From: an uncultured Bacilli bacterium
Lineage (GTDB): Bacteria > Bacillota_I > Bacilli_A > RF39 > UBA660
Length of the DNA: 64,000 bases
Direction of reading: 5' to 3'
NCBI GenBank assembly: GCA_944350315.1
Contig: CALVON010000025.1
Coordinates: 1 to 64,000, forward strand
Shown here: piece by piece, positions 37,659 through 45,812 of the stretch
Layout: every line of letters starts with the position of its first letter
Numbering within the stretch: the first letter of the stretch is position 1
The notes under the pieces: model-generated
The model's database searches: none
What the model saw: the letters and a program-made list of their open reading frames with translations, nothing else
Told to the model about the DNA's origin: nothing
Position numbers and translations under genes: made by a program

Positions 37659-39311
37659 TTATCCTTCTATCCATGAGTATACTTTTATTGTTCCATAAAA
37701 ATATTTATTTTGCATAGAGTTAGGAATTGTTTCATAATCTGTCCATAACATTAATCGTATATCTACGGTATCATATGGTTCTATGACATCATCTAGTAAG
37801 ATATAATTGGTTCCTTTTATGTTTAAAGAATTACTAATATTATCTTGATACCAAATGTTATTATCTAAACGTTTGGCTTGATAATATTTTTCTTTTACTT
37901 GAAGTTGATACCGGATATATTGAACATCTAAATCAGTTTTATCAGATTTTTCTATAACAAGTCGATATTTTATTTCTTTATCAGTATTATTGGTTATGGT
38001 AAATATATTATCTTCTTCTTCTAATTCATCAGTTGTAATTTTTTCAATTTTACCATCTTTATCATACAATATTCCATCTTTAGGAACTATTGCTATATAA
38101 TCACTAGTTTCTATCACTGCCGTTTTTTCAAATTGGCTAACTTTTTCATCTTCAATGTTAGTTGTTTTGGTCAACTCTTCTTTTTCACCTTCAACTGTAG
38201 AAATTTGATTATTTTGATATTTTATATTGCTATTTTCATCAGTGTAATATGTTTTATTGTTATAATTAAATACGGCTCCACCATTAGTGTAATATGTTAT
38301 ATTATCAACTTTATAGCTTACTTCAACATATATGTTATCAACAATTTCATATATGTCATTATCATTAATAATTATACTATTACTTTTTCTTACACTAATT
38401 GTTTTAGTGCCATCTTTAATGATGGCTCCACCATCTTGATAATAATCGATGACTATGCCATTTTTCATTTTTTTAGTTTTAATAATTGTAGCAGCATTAT
38501 TATTCTTAAATAAAACATCATTATCAGTGATATTAAGATCATTCTCGCTTCTAACAATAAAATTTTGATTATTTTTTTCTACTAAAATGGTTCCATCATA
38601 ATAATAGTTTAACTTTATTTTTCCTATGCTCTTTGTTTCTTTTAAGTATGTTACTTTATTGTTTGAAATGTAATTGTCTGAAATATCTTTAGCATTTCTA
38701 ACAAACATATCTATTTCAGAATTAGTTATTTCTGCAGAACCGTCAGAAAAATACGAAACGGTTCCCCAAGGGTATTCCTTAGTGGTTGTTAAATAAATAT
38801 CTTTTATAGTAGCATTTGTGTTTATTACTCCATATTTATCAATTCCATAATCACCATTTTCTAATGGATTGATTCTAGTTATTAAGTTACTATTTTTCAT
38901 TATTTTTAAGGCAGTTTTGTCACTATAAAATTTAATAATATAGTTACTAGATTCGACTACTTTAATTGTTAATACTTCACCATTTGGTTTAAATTTACTA
39001 TTATTTAAAAATTGATTTTTAGCAGCATCTTCTGTAAGTGGAATAGGACTTCCTGTTATATATTTATTTTCATCAGTCAAAGATGTTTCTAGAGGAGTCT
39101 CAGTAACGGTTGGCTGATTGCTTTTATAGATATTAGATATGAAGATAAACATTCCGCCAATAAATATAAGAAAAGCTAGGACTAATAAAATAGCTAGGAG
39201 ACGAAAACGATGCTTATGCCAAAAGGCAACTATGTAGTTCTGTTTTTCTTCAAGAACAATTTGTTCTTCTTGCTTATTTAATTCGACAACTTCTAATTTC
39301 TTTTTAAACAT
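37659..39311 (-). CDS. Membrane-anchored repeat protein of the sipW operon
   Basis: 550 residues. Cytoplasmic residues 1-36, a membrane helix 37-60, then five repeats about 50 residues apart, each with a Y-[FY]-x-[DN]-G-x-A/I-x-[IV] core (FYSDKTALKI, YFSDGSAEI, YYYDGTILV, YYQDGGAII, YYTNGGAVF), and a C-terminal beta domain (435-550) with IRLMLWTDYETIPNSMQNKYF like the TasA-like proteins nearby. It is 27 bases after sipW. It may anchor the surface structure as TapA does in B. subtilis, but no homology to TapA is seen. Confidence 0.65.
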   Translation of the reverse strand: MFKKKLEVVELNKQEEQIVLEEKQNYIVAFWHKHRFRLLAILLVLAFLIFIGGMFIFISNIYKSNQPTVTETPLETSLTDENKYITGSPIPLTEDAAKNQFLNNSKFKPNGEVLTIKVVESSNYIIKFYSDKTALKIMKNSNLITRINPLENGDYGIDKYGVINTNATIKDIYLTTTKEYPWGTVSYFSDGSAEITNSEIDMFVRNAKDISDNYISNNKVTYLKETKSIGKIKLNYYYDGTILVEKNNQNFIVRSENDLNITDNDVLFKNNNAATIIKTKKMKNGIVIDYYQDGGAIIKDGTKTISVRKSNSIIINDNDIYEIVDNIYVEVSYKVDNITYYTNGGAVFNYNNKTYYTDENSNIKYQNNQISTVEGEKEELTKTTNIEDEKVSQFEKTAVIETSDYIAIVPKDGILYDKDGKIEKITTDELEEEDNIFTITNNTDKEIKYRLVIEKSDKTDLDVQYIRYQLQVKEKYYQAKRLDNNIWYQDNISNSLNIKGTNYILLDDVIEPYDTVDIRLMLWTDYETIPNSMQNKYFYGTIKVYSWIEG

Positions 39312-39338
39312 ATTATCATTCCTAACTATTATTAAATA

Positions 39339-39995
39339 TTATTCTTTAATTAATTTAGTTTTTTGACCAAGTTTTTTAAACATTTTCATTATGTCATAAG
39401 ACAAAATAATTAAACAAGGGATAAGAACTACGATGATTAATCCGCCTTTGCTAGATAAAATATCTTGAAGATATCCTAATTTGGGTATTTTTAAAATTAC
39501 TTTACCTAAAATATTATCATTAGGAACCAATGCACTGTCAGCAACATTATTATTATCTCCTCTTGTCCGATAAGAATAGGTTCCAAGTGATTCATCATAA
39601 AATTTATCAACTATACGGTGAGTTATTGATATTCCTCCAAATCTGGTATCAGGAGAAATAAAAGTGATAATATCTCCTATTTCTAATTCGTCTTCAGCTA
39701 CTTTTTTGGTGACTACGATATCTTTAATTTGAATTTCGGGAAGCATACTACCTGATAGAACAACATAGGCATTAAATGTAGGAGCAGAATAATCTCCTTT
39801 CATAGCTCTTATTTTTATATCTGCAATATACAAAAGGAGTGTTCCTCCTACTAGTAATAGAAAAATAAAAATAGCATATGACATGACACTTACGAGATAT
39901 CTAAAAGCATTTTCTTTGTGTTTAATTATTTTTACTTTATAGTGTTTTACTTTAAAGATATTATTATTACCGGCTAGTTCAATATTTGTATCCAT
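39339..39995 (-). CDS. sipW: SipW-type signal peptidase I
   Basis: 218 residues. Two membrane segments (about 32-56 and 180-200) and the ER/archaeal-type SPase core: VVLSGSMLPEIQIKDIVV (catalytic Ser), LEIGDIITF, and GISITHRIVDKF (His replacing the Lys of ordinary bacterial SPase I), then YRTRGDNNNVAD. This is the enzyme class that processes TasA and TapA. It heads an operon with two exported proteins, and the window holds several proteins with matching leaders. Confidence 0.9.
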   Translation of the reverse strand: MDTNIELAGNNNIFKVKHYKVKIIKHKENAFRYLVSVMSYAIFIFLLLVGGTLLLYIADIKIRAMKGDYSAPTFNAYVVLSGSMLPEIQIKDIVVTKKVAEDELEIGDIITFISPDTRFGGISITHRIVDKFYDESLGTYSYRTRGDNNNVADSALVPNDNILGKVILKIPKLGYLQDILSSKGGLIIVVLIPCLIILSYDIMKMFKKLGQKTKLIKE

Positions 39996-40023
39996 AGAAA
40001 CACTCCCTTATTCTCTGTTAATT

Positions 40024-40052
40024 ATTATAATATAGTTTTAGGTAAAAAACAA
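40024..40052 (-). promoter_or_regulatory. Sigma-A promoter of the sipW operon
   Basis: TTGTTT (-35), 17-base spacer, TATAAT (-10) on the minus strand, 28 bases upstream of the sipW ATG. Confidence 0.7.
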
Positions 40053-40088
40053 GATGTATTAGGAAAAATATTATGATATTTATTGATA

Positions 40089-40124
40089 ATAAAAACAACA
40101 TCAATGCATAAATGTTGTTTTTAT
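40089..40124 (-). terminator. Terminator after the ArsP_2-like permease gene
   Basis: AAAAACAACAT and ATGTTGTTTTT form an 11-bp stem, T-rich on the minus strand, at the gene end. Confidence 0.8.
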
Positions 40125-40945
40125 TATATATCTAATAAATTGAAGATAATTCCACAGAAACTAGAAAAGATAATTAACGTTAAAACAATTAAAATGTTTT
40201 CTTTTAAACGCTTATTTTGTTTAAATAATATTAATCCCCCCACTCCAGAACCTGCTAATAATCCAGAAATACAACTACCAAAAGAAATAACTTTTTCTAT
40301 ATATAATTGGGTAATAATGACACTGGATGCACAGTTAGGAATTAATCCAATAACACTAGTAATAATTGGAGATATTATCTTGTTATTTTGAGTAAAAGTA
40401 GCAATTATACTTTTATCTATTATTGAATTTAAAAATATATTAATAATTAAAATAAAAAAAGTAATTTTCATAGTGTGAATAATACTTGATTTAATAACAC
40501 TATCTTCACAGTGACAATTTTCATGTTGGCAAAATTTCTCAATTTCTTTAGTACTTTGCTTTCTTTTATATACTAAATCAACAAGCATACCAAAGATAAG
40601 CCCTAATAAAAACTTAATTAGTAATATTTCAAAGATTATCTTACTACTTACTTTGCTTGATATAAGAATAGGAAGCATTTCATCAGATGTTGATAAATAA
40701 ATAGAAAAAAGCGTACCTAGGGTAATAACTCTAGCGGCATAAAGATTGGAGGCTAAAGCGGAAAAACCACATTGAGGAATAATTCCTAATGTTGCTCCTG
40801 CTAATGGGCCAAATTTATTAATTTTAGCTAACTTTTTTTTATTATTAAATTTATGTTCAATTAGTTCCATAATAATAAATGAAACAAATAAGAAGGGAAT
40901 TAATTTTAATGAATCAAGCATAGCATCAATTAATATTTCTATCAT
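40124..40945 (-). CDS. ArsP_2-type putative manganese/metal exporter
   Basis: About 274 residues, eight membrane segments. Paired motifs GIIPQCGFSALASNLYAARV and GLIPNCASSVIITQLY, one in each half, are typical of the ArsP_2/DUF2899 family annotated as putative manganese transporters. Between the halves is a cytoplasmic loop with CQHENCHCED, a Cys/His cluster suited to metal binding. A GTG three codons upstream is an alternative start. Confidence 0.75.
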   Translation of the reverse strand: MIEILIDAMLDSLKLIPFLFVSFIIMELIEHKFNNKKKLAKINKFGPLAGATLGIIPQCGFSALASNLYAARVITLGTLFSIYLSTSDEMLPILISSKVSSKIIFEILLIKFLLGLIFGMLVDLVYKRKQSTKEIEKFCQHENCHCEDSVIKSSIIHTMKITFFILIINIFLNSIIDKSIIATFTQNNKIISPIITSVIGLIPNCASSVIITQLYIEKVISFGSCISGLLAGSGVGGLILFKQNKRLKENILIVLTLIIFSSFCGIIFNLLDI

Positions 40946-41040
40946 TTTTATCACACTTTCTTTTAATTAATTATTTTTCACAAGAGAATTTGTAATTCAA
41001 TTTTTTTTATTATACTATATGTTTTTTTATATGTAAACAA

Positions 41041-41069
41041 TTAAAAAGAATAGAGGTTATCTATTCTTT
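41041..41069 (-). terminator. Terminator after the SASP gene
   Basis: AAAGAATAG, loop, CTATTCTTT followed by TTAA on the minus strand. Confidence 0.7.
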
Positions 41070-41081
41070 AATATTCATTAG

Positions 41082-41291
41082 TTATTTATTTTGATTATAA
41101 GAACCACTTAATTGATTTTGTCCTAATTTAACTAATCTCTTAGTGATTTCTCCACCAACTGATCCGTTAGCTCTTGAAGTTGCATCTGGTCCTAAGTTAA
41201 CACCAAATTCGTTAGCTATTTCATATTTCATTCTTTCGATAGCTTGTTTTGCTCCTGGAACAACTAGTTTGCTATTGTTTGAATTATTCAT
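41082..41291 (-). CDS. Alpha/beta-type small acid-soluble spore protein
   Basis: 69 residues. Contains the SASP core: [10 protein letters not shown], the GPR cleavage region, [20 protein letters not shown] and LVKLG. These proteins coat spore DNA and protect it from UV and heat, then are degraded by Gpr on germination. AGGAGGTG before the ATG. It shows that a late forespore programme is present. Confidence 0.96.
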   Translation of the reverse strand: MNNSNNSKLVVPGAKQAIERMKYEIANEFGVNLGPDATSRANGSVGGEITKRLVKLGQNQLSGSYNQNK

Positions 41292-41311
41292 TATTTCACC
41301 TCCTACACTTA

Positions 41312-41340
41312 TAGATTGTGAAATAATATAAATTTAATAC
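41312..41340 (-). promoter_or_regulatory. Possible sigma-G promoter of the SASP gene
   Basis: GTATTA, 16-base spacer, CAATCTA on the minus strand, resembling the sigma-G pattern (G-ATA... CATnnTA), 21 bases upstream of the ATG. The match is partial; the call relies on the known control of SASP genes. Confidence 0.35.
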
Positions 41341-41370
41341 CCTTTTTTTAATGGTAATTTTTACATATAA

Positions 41371-41991
41371 TTATTTTACTATTACATATCGTGTTTTAGT
41401 AGTAGTAACTCCAGAAGAATTTACTACTGTATAAATAACAGTATAAGTTCCTTCTTTTGAAGTATCTACATTATTAGTCACTGTAACTTTATTAGTTATA
41501 TCACTGTCTAATGAGTCAATAGCAATATATCCAGGTTCATTATAAGCAGAACCAACTGAAAGTGATAGGTGTTCTTCACCTTTTAGATAAATAGTTGTAT
41601 TACCTACTCCTCTTTCAATTACCGTTATAGTTCTCTTTTTAACTGTATCTTTTAATCTATAAATTATTTCATATGTTCCAACAGTGTTAGTATCAATATT
41701 ATTTTCAACAGTAACTTCACTTGTCAAATCATTTTGCTTATTATCAAATCCCTCATATCCTAATTCATAGTATGTAGTCCCTTGATATATAGTAATTTTT
41801 TCTTCGCCTTCTAATGTTATAAAGTACTTTGTTCTATTTGCAAAAATGACGATAACCATTATTATAATTATTAAAGCTAAAACAACACCACCAATTATTA
41901 ATGGTAACTTTAATTTAGATAAATTAATACTAAAACCTTTTTTAAACTGATTATCAATATTAGTATTTCCTCTTTCAGTATTTAAATACAT
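41371..41991 (-). CDS. Membrane protein with two DUF5011-like Ig domains
   Basis: About 206 residues from the ATG at 41991 (AGAGGTG upstream). Membrane helix about 30-52, then two Ig-like repeats of about 70 residues, each with ...GxxxYExGYxxxDxxxxDLTxxVTVxNNIDTxxxGTYEIxY... and ending in TVIYTVVNSSG. DUF5011 repeats are found in surface proteins of Bacillota. Anchored outside by the N-terminal helix. Partner unknown. Confidence 0.75.
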   Translation of the reverse strand: MYLNTERGNTNIDNQFKKGFSINLSKLKLPLIIGGVVLALIIIIMVIVIFANRTKYFITLEGEEKITIYQGTTYYELGYEGFDNKQNDLTSEVTVENNIDTNTVGTYEIIYRLKDTVKKRTITVIERGVGNTTIYLKGEEHLSLSVGSAYNEPGYIAIDSLDSDITNKVTVTNNVDTSKEGTYTVIYTVVNSSGVTTTKTRYVIVK

Positions 41992-42045
41992 ATTAACCAC
42001 CTCTAGAATAATTTAATTATACTATAAAATAATTAATTATTCAAA

Positions 42046-43224
42046 CTATATGTCTATTTTTTTATAATTTTTATCAATTATAACAGTTTCTTTATTATCT
42101 ATAGCTTTTTCTATTAGTGATTGATAATCAAAAGTATTTTCATACTCAATAGCTTTTTCTAAATTGGGATTAATAACTGGATGTTTGGGAAGAAAAATTG
42201 TGCAGCAATCTTCATATGGTAAAATAGATGTTTCATACGTACCTATTTTTTTGGCAATATCTATTATTTCAAGTTTATCAAGGCAGGCAACTGGCCTTAT
42301 AACAGGTAAATTAGTTACATTATTTATAACTTGCATACTAGTTAATGTTTGGCTTGCGACTTGTCCAACTGATTCACCATTTATTAATACAAGACATTTT
42401 CTTTGTTTTAAAACTTTTTCAGATATACGATACATCATTCTTCTCATAATGGTAATCATATATGATGGATCTATATTTTTATAAATAGCTTCTTGAAGTT
42501 CCGTAAAATTAATAATATGTAAACAAATACTTGGTTGATATTTGTTTAGTATACTAACTAGTTCTTTTACTTTATTTTTAGCAGCAACACTAGTATGAGG
42601 AGGTGATTCAAAGTAGATACATTCTATTTTTATTCCTCTTTTCATAGCCATATAACCAGCTACTGGTGAATCTATTCCTCCTGATAGCATGAGTAAACCT
42701 TTACCTGCTACTCCTAATGGATAACCGCCAAGAGCTTTTATTTCTTTTGAATAAATATATGTATAATCATTGCGAATTTCAATTTTTAATAAATATTCTG
42801 GATGATGTACATCTACTTTTTTATTAGAAATGTTTTTTAATATTAAACCTCCTATCTCTTTAGAAAATTCAATACTATTAATAGGAAATGATTTATCAGC
42901 ACGATCTGTTTCTACTTTGAATGTAGAAAAACAAGTATTTTTAGCAATTTCTAAAACACTGTTTTTGATAAGATCAATATTAGTATTAACTTTATATGCT
43001 ATAACAATACTATGTATACCAAAAATATTTTTAATTATATCAATAACTTCTTCTATTTGTTCATCCTTAACAGAAATAAACATTCTCACTCTATTTTTAA
43101 TTATTTTAACATCATAATTTGCTAATGATTCTTTTATATTTTCATATATTTTGTTTACAAATAAATTTCTGTTAGCTTTTTTAGTAGTTAATTCTCCATA
43201 TTTTATAAGAATTATTTTTTCCAT
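42046..43224 (-). CDS. thiI: tRNA 4-thiouridine synthetase ThiI
   Basis: 392 residues: N-terminal ferredoxin-like and THUMP domains, then a PP-loop ATP pyrophosphatase (GLLMLSGGIDSPVAGYMAMK, residues about 175-195). The C-terminal rhodanese domain of the E. coli type is absent, as in Bacilli. It makes s4U8 in tRNA; it is also used for thiamine in some species. The Cys-desulphurase partner is not next to it. Confidence 0.95.
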   Translation of the reverse strand: MEKIILIKYGELTTKKANRNLFVNKIYENIKESLANYDVKIIKNRVRMFISVKDEQIEEVIDIIKNIFGIHSIVIAYKVNTNIDLIKNSVLEIAKNTCFSTFKVETDRADKSFPINSIEFSKEIGGLILKNISNKKVDVHHPEYLLKIEIRNDYTYIYSKEIKALGGYPLGVAGKGLLMLSGGIDSPVAGYMAMKRGIKIECIYFESPPHTSVAAKNKVKELVSILNKYQPSICLHIINFTELQEAIYKNIDPSYMITIMRRMMYRISEKVLKQRKCLVLINGESVGQVASQTLTSMQVINNVTNLPVIRPVACLDKLEIIDIAKKIGTYETSILPYEDCCTIFLPKHPVINPNLEKAIEYENTFDYQSLIEKAIDNKETVIIDKNYKKIDI

Positions 43225-43264
43225 ATATTCACTTCCAATCTCTTATGTATAATAACATAATTAT

Positions 43265-43301
43265 AAAAAAAAGAAAAGACTATCACTTTATCTTCTTTTC
43301 A
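43265..43301 (-). terminator. Terminator after mreD
   Basis: GAAAAGA and TCTTTTC enclose a 14-base loop, then eight T on the minus strand; the stem overlaps the mreD end. Confidence 0.7.
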
Positions 43302-43789
43302 TAAAATTTATAATAAATTTTTTTTAAGATTAAATAACTAATCGTAGTATAAATAATTGTATTTATTGTACTTTTTAAAATTATATTTAAAAATATTTTC
43401 ATATCATAACTATTATAATGTGTTAGTAAAAGAATTATAAAAGTCATTATGTGATATGTATATATTGCTACCAATGATTTTATATTGATTGTAAATATAT
43501 TATTAGAAATATAGTAATCTAGTTGTTTTATGATAAGGTATATTATAATAAAAATAATAACATTTAGTAAAAAGGTGTTAGTATAAACAATATCAAATAA
43601 AATAGCTGTGATAATAATTACTAAAAGATATTTTTTTTGATTTTCAAAATAATCATATATTATAACTATGGATATTATAGAAAAAATAGTTGTTAAATAG
43701 CTTAATTCAATAATATTAGCATTTAAATAAGTTGAAATTAGACCATCTAAAGTAAAAGATAATATAATATATATTAAAATAATAATCAT
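43283..43789 (-). CDS. mreD: Rod-shape-determining protein MreD
   Basis: 168 residues with five or six membrane helices, weakly conserved as usual for MreD (LDGLISTYLNANIIELSYL). The identification relies on its position: its start overlaps the mreC stop by 4 bases. It works with MreC in the elongasome. Confidence 0.8.
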   Translation of the reverse strand: MIIILIYIILSFTLDGLISTYLNANIIELSYLTTIFSIISIVIIYDYFENQKKYLLVIIITAILFDIVYTNTFLLNVIIFIIIYLIIKQLDYYISNNIFTINIKSLVAIYTYHIMTFIILLLTHYNSYDMKIFLNIILKSTINTIIYTTISYLILKKIYYKFYEKKIK

Positions 43790-44637
43790 TTATTTATCTC
43801 TTTTCTTTTTAAGATAGCAACATAATTTATATCATTAAAATCAGCTATAGGGGTAACATCAATTATTTTGGCTAAATCATATTCATCTGTAGAGATTTCG
43901 GCTACTTTTCCTATCAATATACCACTAGGAAAAATTTCTCCTAAACCACTAGTATAGACATAGTCGCCAATATTTATCGTCTCAGTATTACTAATTCCTT
44001 CAACTTCTAAATATTTAGTATTATAATTATATCCTTTAATAAGACCATTTATTTTGTTTTCTCCATTACTTATAGTAATACTTATCTTATTATCAGTTTC
44101 TTTTGTAGTAATTAGTCTGATGTCACTAGTGAACGTTGTTGTCGAAACTACTTTGCCAATCAATCCTTGACTATTTACTACAACCATATCTACTTCAACA
44201 CCGTTATATGTTCCCTTATCAACAGTAATAGTATTATACCATGAGGCAACATTTCTATAAATAACTGTAGCATTTAAAAAAGAATACTGATTTAGAGTAT
44301 AATCGATAGATAATTCTTCTTTCATAGCTTCTAATTGTTTTCTTAATTCAATATTTTCTGCTTCAAGTGATTCTATTCTAGAAACTTCTGGTAATAAATT
44401 TTGATATTTTTCTTTAATATTTATTAATTCTTTAAAATCTTCAAATTTATCAATTACAAATCTAAATGGGTAAAAGATAATTTTTTCAACAGAGACAACA
44501 CTATCTTTAATTAAAGATTCAAATTTATTTAATTGTCTATCTTCTTTTAAAGTTAAAGAAAAAATAGCAATAATAATAAAAATTAAGATAATAATTAAAA
44601 TTATAACTTGTTTTGTTTGTAATTTATTTTTTTTCAT
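43786..44637 (-). CDS. mreC: Rod-shape-determining protein MreC
   Basis: 283 residues: one N-terminal membrane helix (10-28), a coiled-coil segment (LEAENIELRKQLEAMKEEL, about residues 90-112) and a C-terminal beta domain (TVDKGTYNGVEVDMVVVNSQ, GLIGKVV, GLGEIFPSGILIGKV). Scaffold of the cell-wall elongation complex. AAAGGAGAG before the ATG. mreB is not in the window. Confidence 0.93.
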   Translation of the reverse strand: MKKNKLQTKQVIILIIILIFIIIAIFSLTLKEDRQLNKFESLIKDSVVSVEKIIFYPFRFVIDKFEDFKELINIKEKYQNLLPEVSRIESLEAENIELRKQLEAMKEELSIDYTLNQYSFLNATVIYRNVASWYNTITVDKGTYNGVEVDMVVVNSQGLIGKVVSTTTFTSDIRLITTKETDNKISITISNGENKINGLIKGYNYNTKYLEVEGISNTETINIGDYVYTSGLGEIFPSGILIGKVAEISTDEYDLAKIIDVTPIADFNDINYVAILKRKEINK

Positions 44638-44689
44638 TGTCTCTCCTTTTCTTAATTATTATTATTAGCAATTAATGATAAATGAATAC

Positions 44690-45718
44690 TTAGAGATTAA
44701 TATTAGGAATTAATTCATCTTGATAAAGGCAAATCTTCCCACTTTTTAAATTTTTTAAAATATCTAATTCATTTATTTTTACAAAATTCTTTTCACGATA
44801 ATTATAACCATAATGACAATTATTATAAGTTATCATAATAAAATGATTTTTATTTTTATTATTTAAATATAAATTATTTATCTTTATATCATAATTAGGA
44901 CAATATTTGTCAAATAAATATTTATATATGATTGATAATTCAGTTGGTTTAATTATATTTAGATTTAATATTTTTTCAGTCGTCGTTAAGATTTTTTGAA
45001 CGCAATCTTCTCTAGTATAATCAATACTTCTTAATGATTTATCAAGATAGTAATCGTTATATTTATTCTTTATATATTTTATTTTTCTATCTAATTCTAA
45101 ACTATCATTATAAGTTGAGAAAAATCTTGTTTGCATTTGAGCTTGTATATATGGTATATCTTTAAATAAATCTACTAATAATATTTGATTATTAATATTT
45201 AAACGATTTAAAACATCTTTAGTATTATTATCAACAACTAATGTTATATCAATATCTAGTCGACGACATAAATAATAGTATATTTTTGAAGCACTCTTAT
45301 CATTTACTTTTCCTATTGCTAAACTTCCCCATAAATTATTAATATTATTTATTAAAGATAGATGACATAGTTCTATTTTATCTTCTGAAATATTGTTATC
45401 AAAAGAAACAAACTTGGCAATGGCAATATATAAATATCTAGCAATTTCTAGCTCATTTAAGTCTTTTGGCATATTGGCATAAATAACATCAATTATTGAT
45501 TCTGCTTTAACAAATTGTTCATAATTAATATATATATATCCTAAATTTCCATCAATAGTTTCTGAATATAAATAATTATTTCCATTATTTATAAAGTATG
45601 AAATAATTTCATGATTATAATTTGTAATATCAATATTAATATATTTTGTATTGTCGTTTATTTTATCAATATCGCTTATATCAGAAACATGAACTACCAA
45701 AGACTTGTTAGCTTTCAT
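44690..45718 (-). CDS. Protein of unknown function upstream of mreCD
   Basis: 342 residues, no signal or membrane segment. Weak resemblance to transglutaminase-like proteins: ELEIARYLYIAIAKFVSFD recalls the segment before the catalytic Cys, but the expected Cys position reads KSASKIYYYL. The C-terminal half is Asn/Tyr/Lys-rich. It lies 52 bases upstream of mreC, so may be co-expressed with the elongasome genes. I cannot assign a function. Confidence 0.55.
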   Translation of the reverse strand: MKANKSLVVHVSDISDIDKINDNTKYINIDITNYNHEIISYFINNGNNYLYSETIDGNLGYIYINYEQFVKAESIIDVIYANMPKDLNELEIARYLYIAIAKFVSFDNNISEDKIELCHLSLINNINNLWGSLAIGKVNDKSASKIYYYLCRRLDIDITLVVDNNTKDVLNRLNINNQILLVDLFKDIPYIQAQMQTRFFSTYNDSLELDRKIKYIKNKYNDYYLDKSLRSIDYTREDCVQKILTTTEKILNLNIIKPTELSIIYKYLFDKYCPNYDIKINNLYLNNKNKNHFIMITYNNCHYGYNYREKNFVKINELDILKNLKSGKICLYQDELIPNINL

Positions 45719-45773
45719 ATTATCACCATAATATAATTATATATCATGTAGTTAACTTTGTAAATATTCAAAA

Positions 45774-45812
45774 AGAAAAAGAACCTAAATATAAAATTTT
45801 ATATTGTAGGAT
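45774..45812 (-). terminator. Terminator after the gene at 45799
   Basis: GATCCTACAATATAAA pairs with TTATATTTAGGTTC with two mismatches, followed by TTTTTC on the minus strand; overlaps the stop codon. Confidence 0.7.
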
